Shown piece after piece: positions 1 through 7,743 of a DNA stretch of 64,000 nucleotides. The notes beneath the pieces were generated by a model, which saw only the letters and a program-made list of their open reading frames with translations, was not told where the DNA came from and made no database searches. The DNA is from Bacteroidota bacterium (GTDB lineage: Bacteria > Chlamydiota > Chlamydiia > Chlamydiales > FEN-1388). The position numbers were made by a program, and so were the translations under genes. The stretch covers positions 62,001-126,000 of the forward strand of contig JABDGV010000001.1 in NCBI GenBank assembly GCA_013285825.1, written 5' to 3'. Position 1 is the first letter of the stretch, and each line of letters begins with the position of its first letter.

Positions 1-1187
1 AAGCTCACTTTATTATTTCAGCTGAAAAGTATTGCTATCCCGACCCTGAGCTTGCACCACTTCACCCTCCAAGCCCCACCTCATTTAAGTATGTCAATAG
101 CGGCACCTATATTGGCTATGTTCACGCCTTAAAAGAGTTTTTTAAAGCAATCGCCCCTTTTGAGCCGCAAGATAATGACCAGCACCTCATGATGCGCTAT
201 TTTATCAACAATCCAGACAAAATAACTCTCGACACACGCTGCGAGCTCTTTTTGCCCACCTATGAGTTGAAAGCCGTGGATATTGAAATTGATGCAAAAA
301 TGAAGCGAGCCAAATGCATAGAGACAAATTCTACTCCCTGCATTGTGCATGGCGCTCGAAAGAGCCTCTGGTACCAGTTTTTGTATGATGCTCTTTTCAA
401 AAAACCATACAAGTCCAAAGAGCCTGATGATAAAACTGTTTTTTTGAGCATACTTGCACGTGACAATGCCCCCTTTCTACCCAAATATCTCGAGGCAATT
501 GACAAGCTTGACTACAAGAAAAAGCATATCACGGTTTCAATCCAAACCTTCAACAACAGCGATGAAACGAAAGAAATCCTCCAAAAGTGGATGCAAGCAC
601 ATCAAAATGAGTATAAAGAGATCCTTTTTGAAGAGGATGACATTCTCAATTTGCCCCCCTCGCAGTACTCTCCACAGCGATTTAAAATTCCTGGAACCAT
701 TCGGAACAGGAGTCTTAAAATCGCTTCCAGTAAGAACTGCGACTATTATTTCGTTGTCGATTGCGACAACTTTATAGCTCCTTGTACTCTCAAAGAACTG
801 ATTGCAAAAGAGAAACCTATCATCGCTCCCCTCTTACATAACTTTCCCCCTTCTCCTGACCTTTCAAGCAACTTTTTTGCTTGTGTGACTGATGATGGCC
901 ATTTTCAAGAACATCCAGACTACTTAAAGATATTGAAGAGTGAGAAAGTGGGGATATTTAAAGTGCCCCTAGTGCTTGGAACCTGCCTCATCCAAAAGAG
1001 TGCACTCTCAAAGCTAAGTTACATTGATGAGACGTTCGATCCAGAATATATTATCTTCGCAAGATCTGCCCGAAAAGGGAGTGTGGATCAGTATATCTCT
1101 AATGAGCGGGATTTTGGATTCATGATTCACCTTACGGACTATCCCTCGATTGAAGAAGCAGCTCTTCTTGAAACGTTTTTGGAGTAA
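1..1187 (+). CDS. Collagen-type glycosyltransferase (LH3 GT domain plus COLGALT-like domain), 5' partial
   Basis: The reading frame is open from position 3, so the gene begins outside the window; the ATG at 189 is internal. The first part resembles the glucosyltransferase domain of animal lysyl hydroxylase LH3/PLOD: a KYVNSGTYIGY segment, then DNDQ, then ITLDTRCELF and a VHG motif. The second part, from about position 435, resembles collagen beta-galactosyltransferase (COLGALT/GLT25D): FLSILARDNAPFLP, a DxD-type FVVDCDNF motif, a PIIAPLL segment and ISNERDFGFM near the end. No C-terminal 2-oxoglutarate hydroxylase domain follows. In animals these two activities add Gal and then Glc to hydroxylysine in collagen. 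The collagen-like gene lies about 1 kb downstream on the same strand. Family relationship is by recognition; the specific sugar and acceptor are inferred. Confidence 0.82.
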   Translation, partial: AHFIISAEKYCYPDPELAPLHPPSPTSFKYVNSGTYIGYVHALKEFFKAIAPFEPQDNDQHLMMRYFINNPDKITLDTRCELFLPTYELKAVDIEIDAKMKRAKCIETNSTPCIVHGARKSLWYQFLYDALFKKPYKSKEPDDKTVFLSILARDNAPFLPKYLEAIDKLDYKKKHITVSIQTFNNSDETKEILQKWMQAHQNEYKEILFEEDDILNLPPSQYSPQRFKIPGTIRNRSLKIASSKNCDYYFVVDCDNFIAPCTLKELIAKEKPIIAPLLHNFPPSPDLSSNFFACVTDDGHFQEHPDYLKILKSEKVGIFKVPLVLGTCLIQKSALSKLSYIDETFDPEYIIFARSARKGSVDQYISNERDFGFMIHLTDYPSIEEAALLETFLE

Positions 1188-1204
1188 GCGGTTTACAACA
1201 CTCA

Positions 1205-1999
1205 TCACGCTTGCCTGCCCCCATCGATCCTATAGTTGGCACCTGTAATAAAATCGGCAATGGGACTTGCCAGAAAGGCAACCAGGTTACCCACCTCTTC
1301 AGGTGTGCCAAATCGTCCAACCAAATTAGGCAGCATTTCCTGAGTAACTTTTTTTTCTATCTCCTTCCACTCCTTGCCCCAGTTTTTTTCTACCGCCATT
1401 TCTTCAAACAGCGCTCTAGTGCCCGCTGTTGCAATGGGACCTGGAGATACGGTATTGACTGTGATGCCACTCCCCGCAAGATCTTTGGCTAAGCTGATTG
1501 TCATATTAATATTGGCCGCTTTTGTTGCTCCATACTCAGGCAAGCTTGGTGAAGGACTAATGCCAGCAACGCTTGCGATTTGGATAATTCGACCCCAGCC
1601 ATGTATCTTCATTTGAGGAAGGAATAGCTGAATCATACGCACCATTGCGACCACATTGACATTGAACAAATCGAGCCAATCTTGAGGTGAACCTTGCAGC
1701 CACCCCCTTTTAGGAAAAGCTCCGGCATTATTAACTAAAATGTCGAGCCGTTGAAAAGCTTGCAGCGTTCTTTCTGCAATTCGTTGTACATCCTCATCAC
1801 GTGTAAGATCCCCTTCAATAAAATGAGCAACACCGCCATTGGCAGTGATTTCATGAACCACACGCTGAAGCTCTTGCTTTTTCCTTCCTTGAACCATTAC
1901 ATGCACGCCTTCACGAGCTAAACATTTTGCAATCCCCTCACCTATTCCACTACTGCTTCCGGTAACTAAGGCTTTTTTGCCTTTAAGGTTGAGTTCCAT
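1205..1999 (-). CDS. SDR-family NAD(P)-dependent oxidoreductase
   Basis: A 264-residue classical short-chain dehydrogenase/reductase. Seen: the cofactor motif TGSSSGIG at residues 13-20, NNAG at 90-93, catalytic Ser143, and the YGATK active site with Tyr156 and Lys160, then a PGP loop near 186. Length is normal for the family and all catalytic residues are present, so it should be an active cytoplasmic oxidoreductase. The ATG at 1999 has an AGGT Shine-Dalgarno about nine bases upstream. It lies convergent to the glycosyltransferase (stop codons 17 bases apart) and divergent from the collagen gene. The substrate cannot be told from sequence. Confidence 0.9.
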   Translation of the reverse strand: MELNLKGKKALVTGSSSGIGEGIAKCLAREGVHVMVQGRKKQELQRVVHEITANGGVAHFIEGDLTRDEDVQRIAERTLQAFQRLDILVNNAGAFPKRGWLQGSPQDWLDLFNVNVVAMVRMIQLFLPQMKIHGWGRIIQIASVAGISPSPSLPEYGATKAANINMTISLAKDLAGSGITVNTVSPGPIATAGTRALFEEMAVEKNWGKEWKEIEKKVTQEMLPNLVGRFGTPEEVGNLVAFLASPIADFITGANYRIDGGRQA

Positions 2000-2060
2000 A
2001 AAATAGTACCTGCATTAAAAAATTACTTTTTTCTACTAAAGCACAGAGGTGATTTAAAAT

Positions 2061-2092
2061 TTGACTCTCATCTTCGACTCTCAACATATAAT
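2061..2092 (+). promoter_or_regulatory. Possible sigma70-type promoter for the collagen-like gene
   Basis: TTGACT at 2061-2066 and a perfect TATAAT at 2087-2092 lie in the divergent SDR/collagen intergenic region. The 20-base spacer is longer than the usual 17, so this is tentative. Transcription from here would give a leader of roughly 100 bases before the start codon at 2198. Confidence 0.3.
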
Positions 2093-2197
2093 TTTTTCTA
2101 TAAATTAAAATGTTATTTTGTCATCCTCTGTTCTTGGTGAAGATCAAAAATATGAAAGTCGCCAGAGGCTGTTGTTCCACTATTTTTCGGAGAGATT

Positions 2198-3253
2198 ATG
2201 CATATTGCATTAGTAACTAAACTATTAATTATCTATGCAATCACATGCATCGGAACCATTCATGCTGCATCAAATGATACTGGAAATGCACCAACAGGAT
2301 TTCTTTCTATAGAAAATGGTCCTGATCAGCTTCAGGGTAAGGGGAATGATTTTTTATTTAAGCCTCCTCAGAATAAAAGAGGCCCTAGAGGGCACACTGG
2401 ATCACGTGGACCACGTGGACAACGTGGAGAACGTGGAAAAGATGGTCGCACAGGTAAAACTGGGGCTACGGGAGCCGAAGGAATACCAGGGGCTGCCGGG
2501 GCAACTGGAGCAGATGGTGCGACAGGCGGAACAGGAGCCACGGGAGCAACAGGAACTACTGGAACTACTGGAGCGACTGGTGCAACAGGAGCCACTGGAG
2601 CAACAGGAACTACTGGAGCGACTGGTGCAACAGGAACTACTGGAGCGACTGGCGCAACAGGAGCCACGGGAGCAACAGGAACTACTGGAGCGACTGGTGC
2701 AACAGGAACTACTGGAGCGACCGGAGCGACTGGTGCTACCGGCAGTGGTGCTATTATTCCTTATGCTTCAGGTGGATCACCGATTACTATGACTACCATC
2801 GCTGGTGGATTAGCAGGTGATGGAGCTCTTTTAGGCTTTGGCAGCTCTGAATCGGGTATCGATGTTTCGACCGGAAGCATTGACCTTACATCTGTTGGCG
2901 ACTATTCATTTTCAATGCCGCGCGACGGCACTATTACCGCTCTTTCAGCCTATTTCAGTCTCACAACTCCTTTAAGCCTTGTAGGCTCTACAGTAACTAT
3001 TCAAGCGCAAATATACTCATCCACAACGCCGGATAATACCTTTACTCCTATTGGAGGTGCTGTAGTAACCTTAAGCCCCTCTCTTACAGGCGTAGTCGCA
3101 ATAGGCACTATATGTAACGGCATAACTACCGGTTTAAGTATACCGGTAACAGCCCAAACACGTCTGTTAATAGTCTTTTCATCAACTGCAACCGGTGTTA
3201 GCCTTATTAACACGATAGTTGGTAATGCAACCGCAGGGCTTACGATTGAATAG
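2198..3253 (+). CDS. Secreted collagen-like protein with BclB-type C-terminal domain
   Basis: 351 residues. Residues 1-23 form a signal peptide ending in IHA. Residues 62-182 are an unbroken Gly-X-Y tract of about 40 triplets: first Arg-rich (GPR, GSR, GQR, GER), then almost entirely GAT and GTT, so Thr sits in nearly every Y position. Residues 185-351 resemble the C-terminal domain of the Bacillus exosporium glycoprotein BclB ([43 protein letters not shown]). Such domains trimerise and nucleate the triple helix. A GGAGAG Shine-Dalgarno ends three bases before the ATG, and a strong hairpin follows the stop. Likely a surface filament and the natural partner of the upstream collagen glycosyltransferase; horizontal origin of the BclB-like domain is inferred. 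Confidence 0.9.
   Translation: MHIALVTKLLIIYAITCIGTIHAASNDTGNAPTGFLSIENGPDQLQGKGNDFLFKPPQNKRGPRGHTGSRGPRGQRGERGKDGRTGKTGATGAEGIPGAAGATGADGATGGTGATGATGTTGTTGATGATGATGATGTTGATGATGTTGATGATGATGATGTTGATGATGTTGATGATGATGSGAIIPYASGGSPITMTTIAGGLAGDGALLGFGSSESGIDVSTGSIDLTSVGDYSFSMPRDGTITALSAYFSLTTPLSLVGSTVTIQAQIYSSTTPDNTFTPIGGAVVTLSPSLTGVVAIGTICNGITTGLSIPVTAQTRLLIVFSSTATGVSLINTIVGNATAGLTIE
2381..2749 (+). repeat. Gly-X-Y coding repeat region of the collagen-like gene
   Basis: Nine-base codon triplets encoding Gly-Ala-Thr and Gly-Thr-Thr are arranged in higher-order blocks from about 2540. Stretches combining ggaactactgg and agcgactggtgcaacagg recur several times with almost no change. This pattern favours length change by slippage or recombination between strains. 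Confidence 0.85.
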
Positions 3254-3287
3254 GGTGCCTGCATTTTGTAAAGCACACGTTAATTTG

Positions 3288-3312
3288 GGCCTATCCAGCG
3301 GATAGGCCTTCT
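3288..3312 (+). terminator. Rho-independent-type terminator after the collagen-like gene
   Basis: A perfect 9-bp stem (ggcctatcc / ggataggcc) with a 3-base loop, followed by TTCTCTCT. It lies 35 bases after the collagen-like stop codon, so that gene is probably a monocistronic unit. Confidence 0.75.
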
Positions 3313-3413
3313 CTCTAGACACATTCCTTAATCTCATTCCTCTTCGCATTAGAAATTTGATATTGAAATCATATTAAAAATTGCATATAAGTATTGAAAA
3401 ACAAAATAAAATC

Positions 3414-4271
3414 ATGAGTTTCTTAAGTTCTATAAAAAGCTTTGTTGGATACATTACCTCTACCGACCAAAACAGAATAGAAGAAGTGATAGACGACATT
3501 AAACTCAAAATTGAAACGACTGCAACTAAGGTGGTTCAAAAAATAATACCCTTCGTGCAAAAAAATAAAGATCTCTATCTCTCTCCCCGCATTACCTTTG
3601 ATGATACGTTTGAAGATAAATTCGTCAACAAGTCCCAACTTTTCGATGTCACAGAAATTAGCTATAAACAGCTCAATGAGAAGAAAATGGGCATTGGCTT
3701 TATTAATGGAGTCAATACCACACTTGATGCTGCTAAAGGAATTGCAGGCTATTTAAGCGAACTCACTGGTGGTTACAACATCAAAGGGGTTTATAACGCG
3801 ACACACGGCTGGCACAACGATCTTAAAGAGAGTTATAAAGGGCTCAATTTTACTGCCACACGACCTGTCCGGCTTCTCCATGTAACATGGAACAAATTCT
3901 TCACTGAAGCCGATAATGATGCTACATTTCTCCAGATCTGTCATAGCCAAGGCGTAATCCACACTCGAAATGCACTTATCAGTTTTGACCCAGAAAAGCG
4001 AAAAAGGATCTTTGTTATAGGAATTGGGCCTGCAGGTTATATCTTTCCAGAAAATTGTCGTAGAGTGCTTCATTATCGAGCACCCTTGCGTTCCGATCCT
4101 ATTCCCTACCTCGATGGACTGGGAGAAAAAATTGCCAAAGATACTATTTACACGCTCAAACCGCACAAAAAGAGCGATAAGTTTGACCATCAGATCACAA
4201 GCTCTACCTACCAGCCTGTCCTTATAAGCAATTTAAAAACGTATCTCGATAGCGGCGGAAAAGAGTTATAA
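3414..4271 (+). CDS. Chlamydial DUF687-like protein
   Basis: 285 residues from the ATG at 3414; a TTG at 3381 would add 11 residues and is less likely. Seen: GIGFINGVNTTLDAA, GVYNATHGW, an alpha/beta-hydrolase-like nucleophile elbow ICHSQG followed by HTRNAL, then VIGIGPAGYI. This arrangement matches what I recall of DUF687, a family expanded in Chlamydiaceae. No signal peptide is evident. If the elbow is real, Ser is the candidate nucleophile, but the biochemical role is unknown and a type III effector role is only inferred. It ends convergently with the LysR gene, overlapping it by six bases. Confidence 0.65.
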   Translation: MSFLSSIKSFVGYITSTDQNRIEEVIDDIKLKIETTATKVVQKIIPFVQKNKDLYLSPRITFDDTFEDKFVNKSQLFDVTEISYKQLNEKKMGIGFINGVNTTLDAAKGIAGYLSELTGGYNIKGVYNATHGWHNDLKESYKGLNFTATRPVRLLHVTWNKFFTEADNDATFLQICHSQGVIHTRNALISFDPEKRKRIFVIGIGPAGYIFPENCRRVLHYRAPLRSDPIPYLDGLGEKIAKDTIYTLKPHKKSDKFDHQITSSTYQPVLISNLKTYLDSGGKEL

Positions 4272-5120
4272 AAGCTCGAGCAGGGCTTTTGCAGCCCGAG
4301 TCAAATGAACCCCTTTCGGATAGATGGCAACAATTCTGTAGGGAATGGGCTTTATGCTATCAACTATCAGCATCGATGTATCATCACACAAAAGAAAATC
4401 GGGAAGAAAACAGTACCCAATTCCATTTTGAGCGCACTTTGCAAGTACTTGCCATGAATCAAGTTCCTGCAAAATCTTGAGCTCCTTTTTGCAGCTTTTA
4501 CGATACATTTCACATAACCTGTCCACAAACAATCCGCTGGAGTGATCTACAAAGACGCCTTCGTCGATATTTCCCTGTATTCCGCTTTTTGCGTAGAGGT
4601 GAAAAAACCCTTTTCGTACAACATGCTTGTCAAACTGATCGCACACTTCGCTTTCCACAACAACGGCCAAATCCATTAAACCGCGCTTTAACAGAAGGCC
4701 TATGTTTTCCATTTTTGCAATTTTCATCTTTACAGATACTTGCGGATAGATCTGCTTAGTTTTTTGCAAAGCGTCAGAGATGAGATTCATAGCGATGCTC
4801 TGCGTACAGGCAATGTTGACCTGACCTGAGACAACATCAAGATGGTCTTGAGCTACATCAGTTATGGCCTTTAAGGTTTTAAAAATCTGCTGCGTCAAAA
4901 AGAAGACATTTTGACCTTCTGGAGTAAGCTTAAAGCAATTACGTTGATGCGTAATGAGCGATATGCCTAAAGCTTTTTCAAGTTTTTGAATTCCTTGGCT
5001 TACAGCCGACTGAGTAATAAAATTCCTGCGTGCCGACTCTGAAATACTTTCCGTCTCGACAGCATCGTAAAAGTACTTCAGATTACTGAGATTTAAGCCC
5101 GGATTCAAACCTGATTGCAT
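4266..5120 (-). CDS. LysR-family transcriptional regulator
   Basis: 284 residues. Residues 13-72 form the winged helix-turn-helix (NLKYFYDAVE, then SARRNFITQSAVSQGIQKLE and LTPEG), and the rest is the periplasmic-binding-like effector domain (VNIACTQSIAMNLI onward). It is transcribed away from the phosphoribosyltransferase gene, the classic arrangement for a LysR regulator and its target, with 117 bases between start codons. The co-inducer is unknown. A purine or purine-related signal is a reasonable guess from the neighbour only. Confidence 0.88.
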   Translation of the reverse strand: MQSGLNPGLNLSNLKYFYDAVETESISESARRNFITQSAVSQGIQKLEKALGISLITHQRNCFKLTPEGQNVFFLTQQIFKTLKAITDVAQDHLDVVSGQVNIACTQSIAMNLISDALQKTKQIYPQVSVKMKIAKMENIGLLLKRGLMDLAVVVESEVCDQFDKHVVRKGFFHLYAKSGIQGNIDEGVFVDHSSGLFVDRLCEMYRKSCKKELKILQELDSWQVLAKCAQNGIGYCFLPDFLLCDDTSMLIVDSIKPIPYRIVAIYPKGVHLTRAAKALLELL

Positions 5121-5200
5121 GGATTATAACTTTTGCTAATGTATTTATTAAATTCATTAATTTTAAAAGAATTACCTCATTTAAGACAATACACTTAATT

Positions 5201-5217
5201 CCACAAATTAATTGTGG
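5201..5217. promoter_or_regulatory. Palindromic operator-like site before the phosphoribosyltransferase
   Basis: ccacaa-attaa-ttgtgg is a 6-5-6 inverted repeat that ends just before the Shine-Dalgarno of the phosphoribosyltransferase. It sits between that gene and the divergent LysR gene. Symmetry and position suggest a regulator binding site; which protein binds it is not shown by the sequence. Confidence 0.4.
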
Positions 5218-5237
5218 CAGTAGGAGGAGAAATAAAT

Positions 5238-5762
5238 ATGACAACATTTGTAGAACCTAAAAAAGTCGTCAATGAAGAGTATATATCTTGGGAGCAATAT
5301 GATCAGCTAACCTTAACCTTAGCAAATAGTATACATCAGTCTGAATGGGAATTTGATCAGATTGTCTGTATTGCTCGTGGCGGAATGTTTGTTGGCGATT
5401 CACTTTCTCGAATTTTCGATAAAGAATTTGCGGTGATATCTGCTCGCTCATACGATAAAAATTCTAAAGAGCCGGCAAAGCTGACAATTTCCAAAGAAAT
5501 TGCGATGACAACGGACACTTTAGGTAAACGCATCCTCTTAATTGACGACTTGGTAGATAGCGGTGGTACGATGGACAAGGTAATAGAATTTATCAAACAA
5601 AAATATAGTACTGTTGAAGAGATACGTACGGCAGTACTTTGGAAAAAATCGGGTTCGACCTATACACCTAACTACTTTGCAGCAACTGCTCAGAAGGAAA
5701 CGTGGATTCATCAGCCATTTGAGAAGTTTGATAAAATTAAACCGCAAACCCTGAAGCAATAA
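5238..5762 (+). CDS. Phosphoribosyltransferase (purine-salvage type)
   Basis: 174 residues from the ATG at 5238, chosen because AGGAGGAG ends nine bases upstream; an in-frame GTG at 5214 lies before that site. The PRPP-binding signature ILLIDDLVDSGGT is clear and IARGGMFVGDSLSR forms the usual upstream loop. The overall plan resembles xanthine/hypoxanthine phosphoribosyltransferases of the Gpt type, which convert free base plus PRPP to nucleotide in the cytoplasm. Which base is used cannot be decided here. It is divergent from the LysR gene, with a palindrome between them, so regulation by that protein is plausible. A strong terminator hairpin follows. Confidence 0.85.
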   Translation: MTTFVEPKKVVNEEYISWEQYDQLTLTLANSIHQSEWEFDQIVCIARGGMFVGDSLSRIFDKEFAVISARSYDKNSKEPAKLTISKEIAMTTDTLGKRILLIDDLVDSGGTMDKVIEFIKQKYSTVEEIRTAVLWKKSGSTYTPNYFAATAQKETWIHQPFEKFDKIKPQTLKQ

Positions 5763-5777
5763 GAAATCAGCCTTCTA

Positions 5778-5810
5778 TTGAAGAGGGAGCTCTTCCCTCT
5801 TCAATTCTGT
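5778..5810 (+). terminator. Terminator hairpin after the phosphoribosyltransferase
   Basis: A perfect 12-bp stem (attgaagaggga / tccctcttcaat) with a 5-base loop, sixteen bases after the stop codon. The downstream T-run is weak (TCTGTTG). Confidence 0.65.
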
Positions 5811-5839
5811 TGACAAACATCTAAGAGCTGCCTTAATTC
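5811..5839 (+). promoter_or_regulatory. Possible promoter of the BNR-repeat gene
   Basis: A consensus TTGACA at 5811-5816 is followed after 17 bases by TTAATT at 5834-5839, a weak -10. It sits directly after the preceding terminator and 22 bases before the BNR-gene start codon. Confidence 0.4.
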
Positions 5840-5860
5840 TGTATGTAAAAAGAGTTTTGC

Positions 5861-7603
5861 ATGCTTTCATTGAGAAAAGGTCTTCTAGCTCTGTTAAACT
5901 TCACGGCACTATTGACCATTACAGCCTCAATAGAAGCCTCTGTTTGTATTTTGTCGCATGAATGCCTTGATCGGCAGGAAGTTTTTGGTAGGACGACCAC
6001 AATCTTTCATGGATCAGCAGTAGAGCCCACCATCGCAGTCAACCCGAAAAACAAAAACCATATAGTTGCCGCATGGCAGCAAGATAGAATTTCTAATGGC
6101 GCAGCCTTAAACGCAGGCATTGCCTATAGCAAAGATGGCGGTAAAACTTGGCATAAAAGCAAAGCTGCATTCCAAGTGTGTCAAGGCGGCATAAGTCAAA
6201 GATCGGGCGATAATTGGTTAAGCTATTCTGCAGATGGAAGTAGAGTGTATCTTTGTGCTTCTGTTCTTAATGCAACCCAAGAGCCTGGGACAAACAACCA
6301 ATTTGGCGTTGCTGTTGCAATGTCAAAAGATAATGGTGAAACTTGGGATAGGCCCCGCTTCGTATTCTCCAGCATGGAATTTCTTTCCGATCCTACGAAG
6401 CAATTTGCCAATTCGGACAAGACCTCCATAACGGCTGATCCCAATGATGCCAACAGGGCGATTACGGTATGGGCAACATTTAATCCCAATACTTCATTTC
6501 ATGGAAATGCTCAAGGAAGCTACACCACAGATGGCGGGAAAAACTGGTCGGCCGTACAACAGATCTACGATCCCTTCCCAGACCTTACGCAGCATGGCTT
6601 AAGCAATGGAATTCAAAATGACAATGATGCAAGTAATAACGTTGTTGTCATATTGCCCCATAAAAGCAAAAAAGGAGCTCGTTTAAGCGGAGATTGGCTC
6701 AATTGTACTGTGCGGGTATATGCCAAGCCAAACGCCACTGATCTCCAATATACAAACGATGCCTTCCCCTTCCAATACACGCTTACCGATATTGCCTTGG
6801 TGCGTTCCAAAGATCATGGAAAAACTTGGAGTCCGAACGCTACAGTCATAGTACCATCGTATGTCAATAACCTAGTCTTTACAGGCGGCTATACCTACAA
6901 CGGTTCTGGCAATATTACAGGCGGCGTTGGCACTTTAATGCGAAATGATCAAACTATCCCGTCGTATGCTGTGAACCCTGAAAATGGGTTTTTGTATGTC
7001 GCCTACTCATCCAGCGCCTTTCGACAAGACCAACTGCCACAAATTGGAATTTCAACCTCACGCGATGGCGGACACACCTGGTCAAGGGGTGTTCAAGTAA
7101 ACCGCACACCGGCTCTTTCAGCAAACCCGCAAGCCTTTGGCCCGTTTGTAGCAGTGACGAAAAATGGGCGTGTAGGAATTTTGTATTTTGACTTTCGAAA
7201 TGATGATAAATCAGATCCAACTAACACCAAAATGGATGCTTGGCTTGCAATCTACCAGGAAGTAAAGAAATCTCATGGAGGAAGCACTCAAATAGGTCTA
7301 GAGTTTGTTAAAGAAATACGCTTATCGAAACAGTCCTATATAGCTCAAAATGGCCCATTAACTAGCCAGGGAGTGATGACGGATGGCGACTATCCATTTC
7401 TTACAGCGCAAAGTGACAATTTTTATGCCATCTATACCAAGTCATTCAATGGGCCATTTTCACCTGCAACGGTATTTTTCACAGACCCAGCAAATAGTGC
7501 GACCGTGCTCTTAGACAATAACTACCGCACAGCGCCGTTTGTAAGCATTATTAAGAATAAGAAGAAAGGGGCCTCTCTTATTACAACAAAACGGTTGAAG
7601 TAA
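5861..7603 (+). CDS. Secreted BNR/Asp-box beta-propeller protein
   Basis: 580 residues with an N-terminal signal peptide (about residues 1-27, ending IEAS). Five Asp boxes are visible: YSKDGGKTW, MSKDNGETW, YTTDGGKNW, RSKDHGKTW and TSRDGGHTW, the hallmark of a sialidase-like six-bladed propeller. The Arg-Ile-Pro motif expected of true sialidases is not seen, so a glycan-binding or other hydrolytic role is as likely. Length is normal for a bacterial BNR protein. A related but more divergent protein lies at 24615-26615. It is exported, with function inferred from fold only. Confidence 0.8.
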   Translation: MLSLRKGLLALLNFTALLTITASIEASVCILSHECLDRQEVFGRTTTIFHGSAVEPTIAVNPKNKNHIVAAWQQDRISNGAALNAGIAYSKDGGKTWHKSKAAFQVCQGGISQRSGDNWLSYSADGSRVYLCASVLNATQEPGTNNQFGVAVAMSKDNGETWDRPRFVFSSMEFLSDPTKQFANSDKTSITADPNDANRAITVWATFNPNTSFHGNAQGSYTTDGGKNWSAVQQIYDPFPDLTQHGLSNGIQNDNDASNNVVVILPHKSKKGARLSGDWLNCTVRVYAKPNATDLQYTNDAFPFQYTLTDIALVRSKDHGKTWSPNATVIVPSYVNNLVFTGGYTYNGSGNITGGVGTLMRNDQTIPSYAVNPENGFLYVAYSSSAFRQDQLPQIGISTSRDGGHTWSRGVQVNRTPALSANPQAFGPFVAVTKNGRVGILYFDFRNDDKSDPTNTKMDAWLAIYQEVKKSHGGSTQIGLEFVKEIRLSKQSYIAQNGPLTSQGVMTDGDYPFLTAQSDNFYAIYTKSFNGPFSPATVFFTDPANSATVLLDNNYRTAPFVSIIKNKKKGASLITTKRLK

Positions 7604-7617
7604 GAGGTGCTGATAAT

Positions 7618-7743
7618 CTAACTCACAGACTCTCTCTCCAATTGCTTAGGAAAACTACATTTTAAAATTGCAGCTTGAGCAAGCAATCTCACCTGCTGTG
7701 TGAGCTCCTCAAGGCTATCAACTTCCGGCATTCCGTACTCTTT
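7618..7743 (-). other. Out-of-frame C-terminal continuation of the 7718-9115 protein
   Basis: In a second frame the codons from 7743 downward read KEYGMPEVDSLEELTQQV and continue to a stop at 7618. This is ordinary protein-like sequence with no ribosome binding site of its own, whereas the main frame ends in an unlikely tail (QRVRNAGS). Dropping one C near 7744 would join the two frames. Read as the displaced C-terminus (about 41 residues) of the preceding protein. Confidence 0.5.

Noticed and set aside
2368-2667. Open minus-strand frame encoding a Pro-Val-Ala repeat
   Set aside because: It is the reverse of the collagen Gly-Ala-Thr codons; no start region or ribosome binding site.
5861-7603. 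Calling the BNR protein a sialidase
   Set aside because: Asp boxes define the fold only; the RIP motif and Arg triad are not seen.
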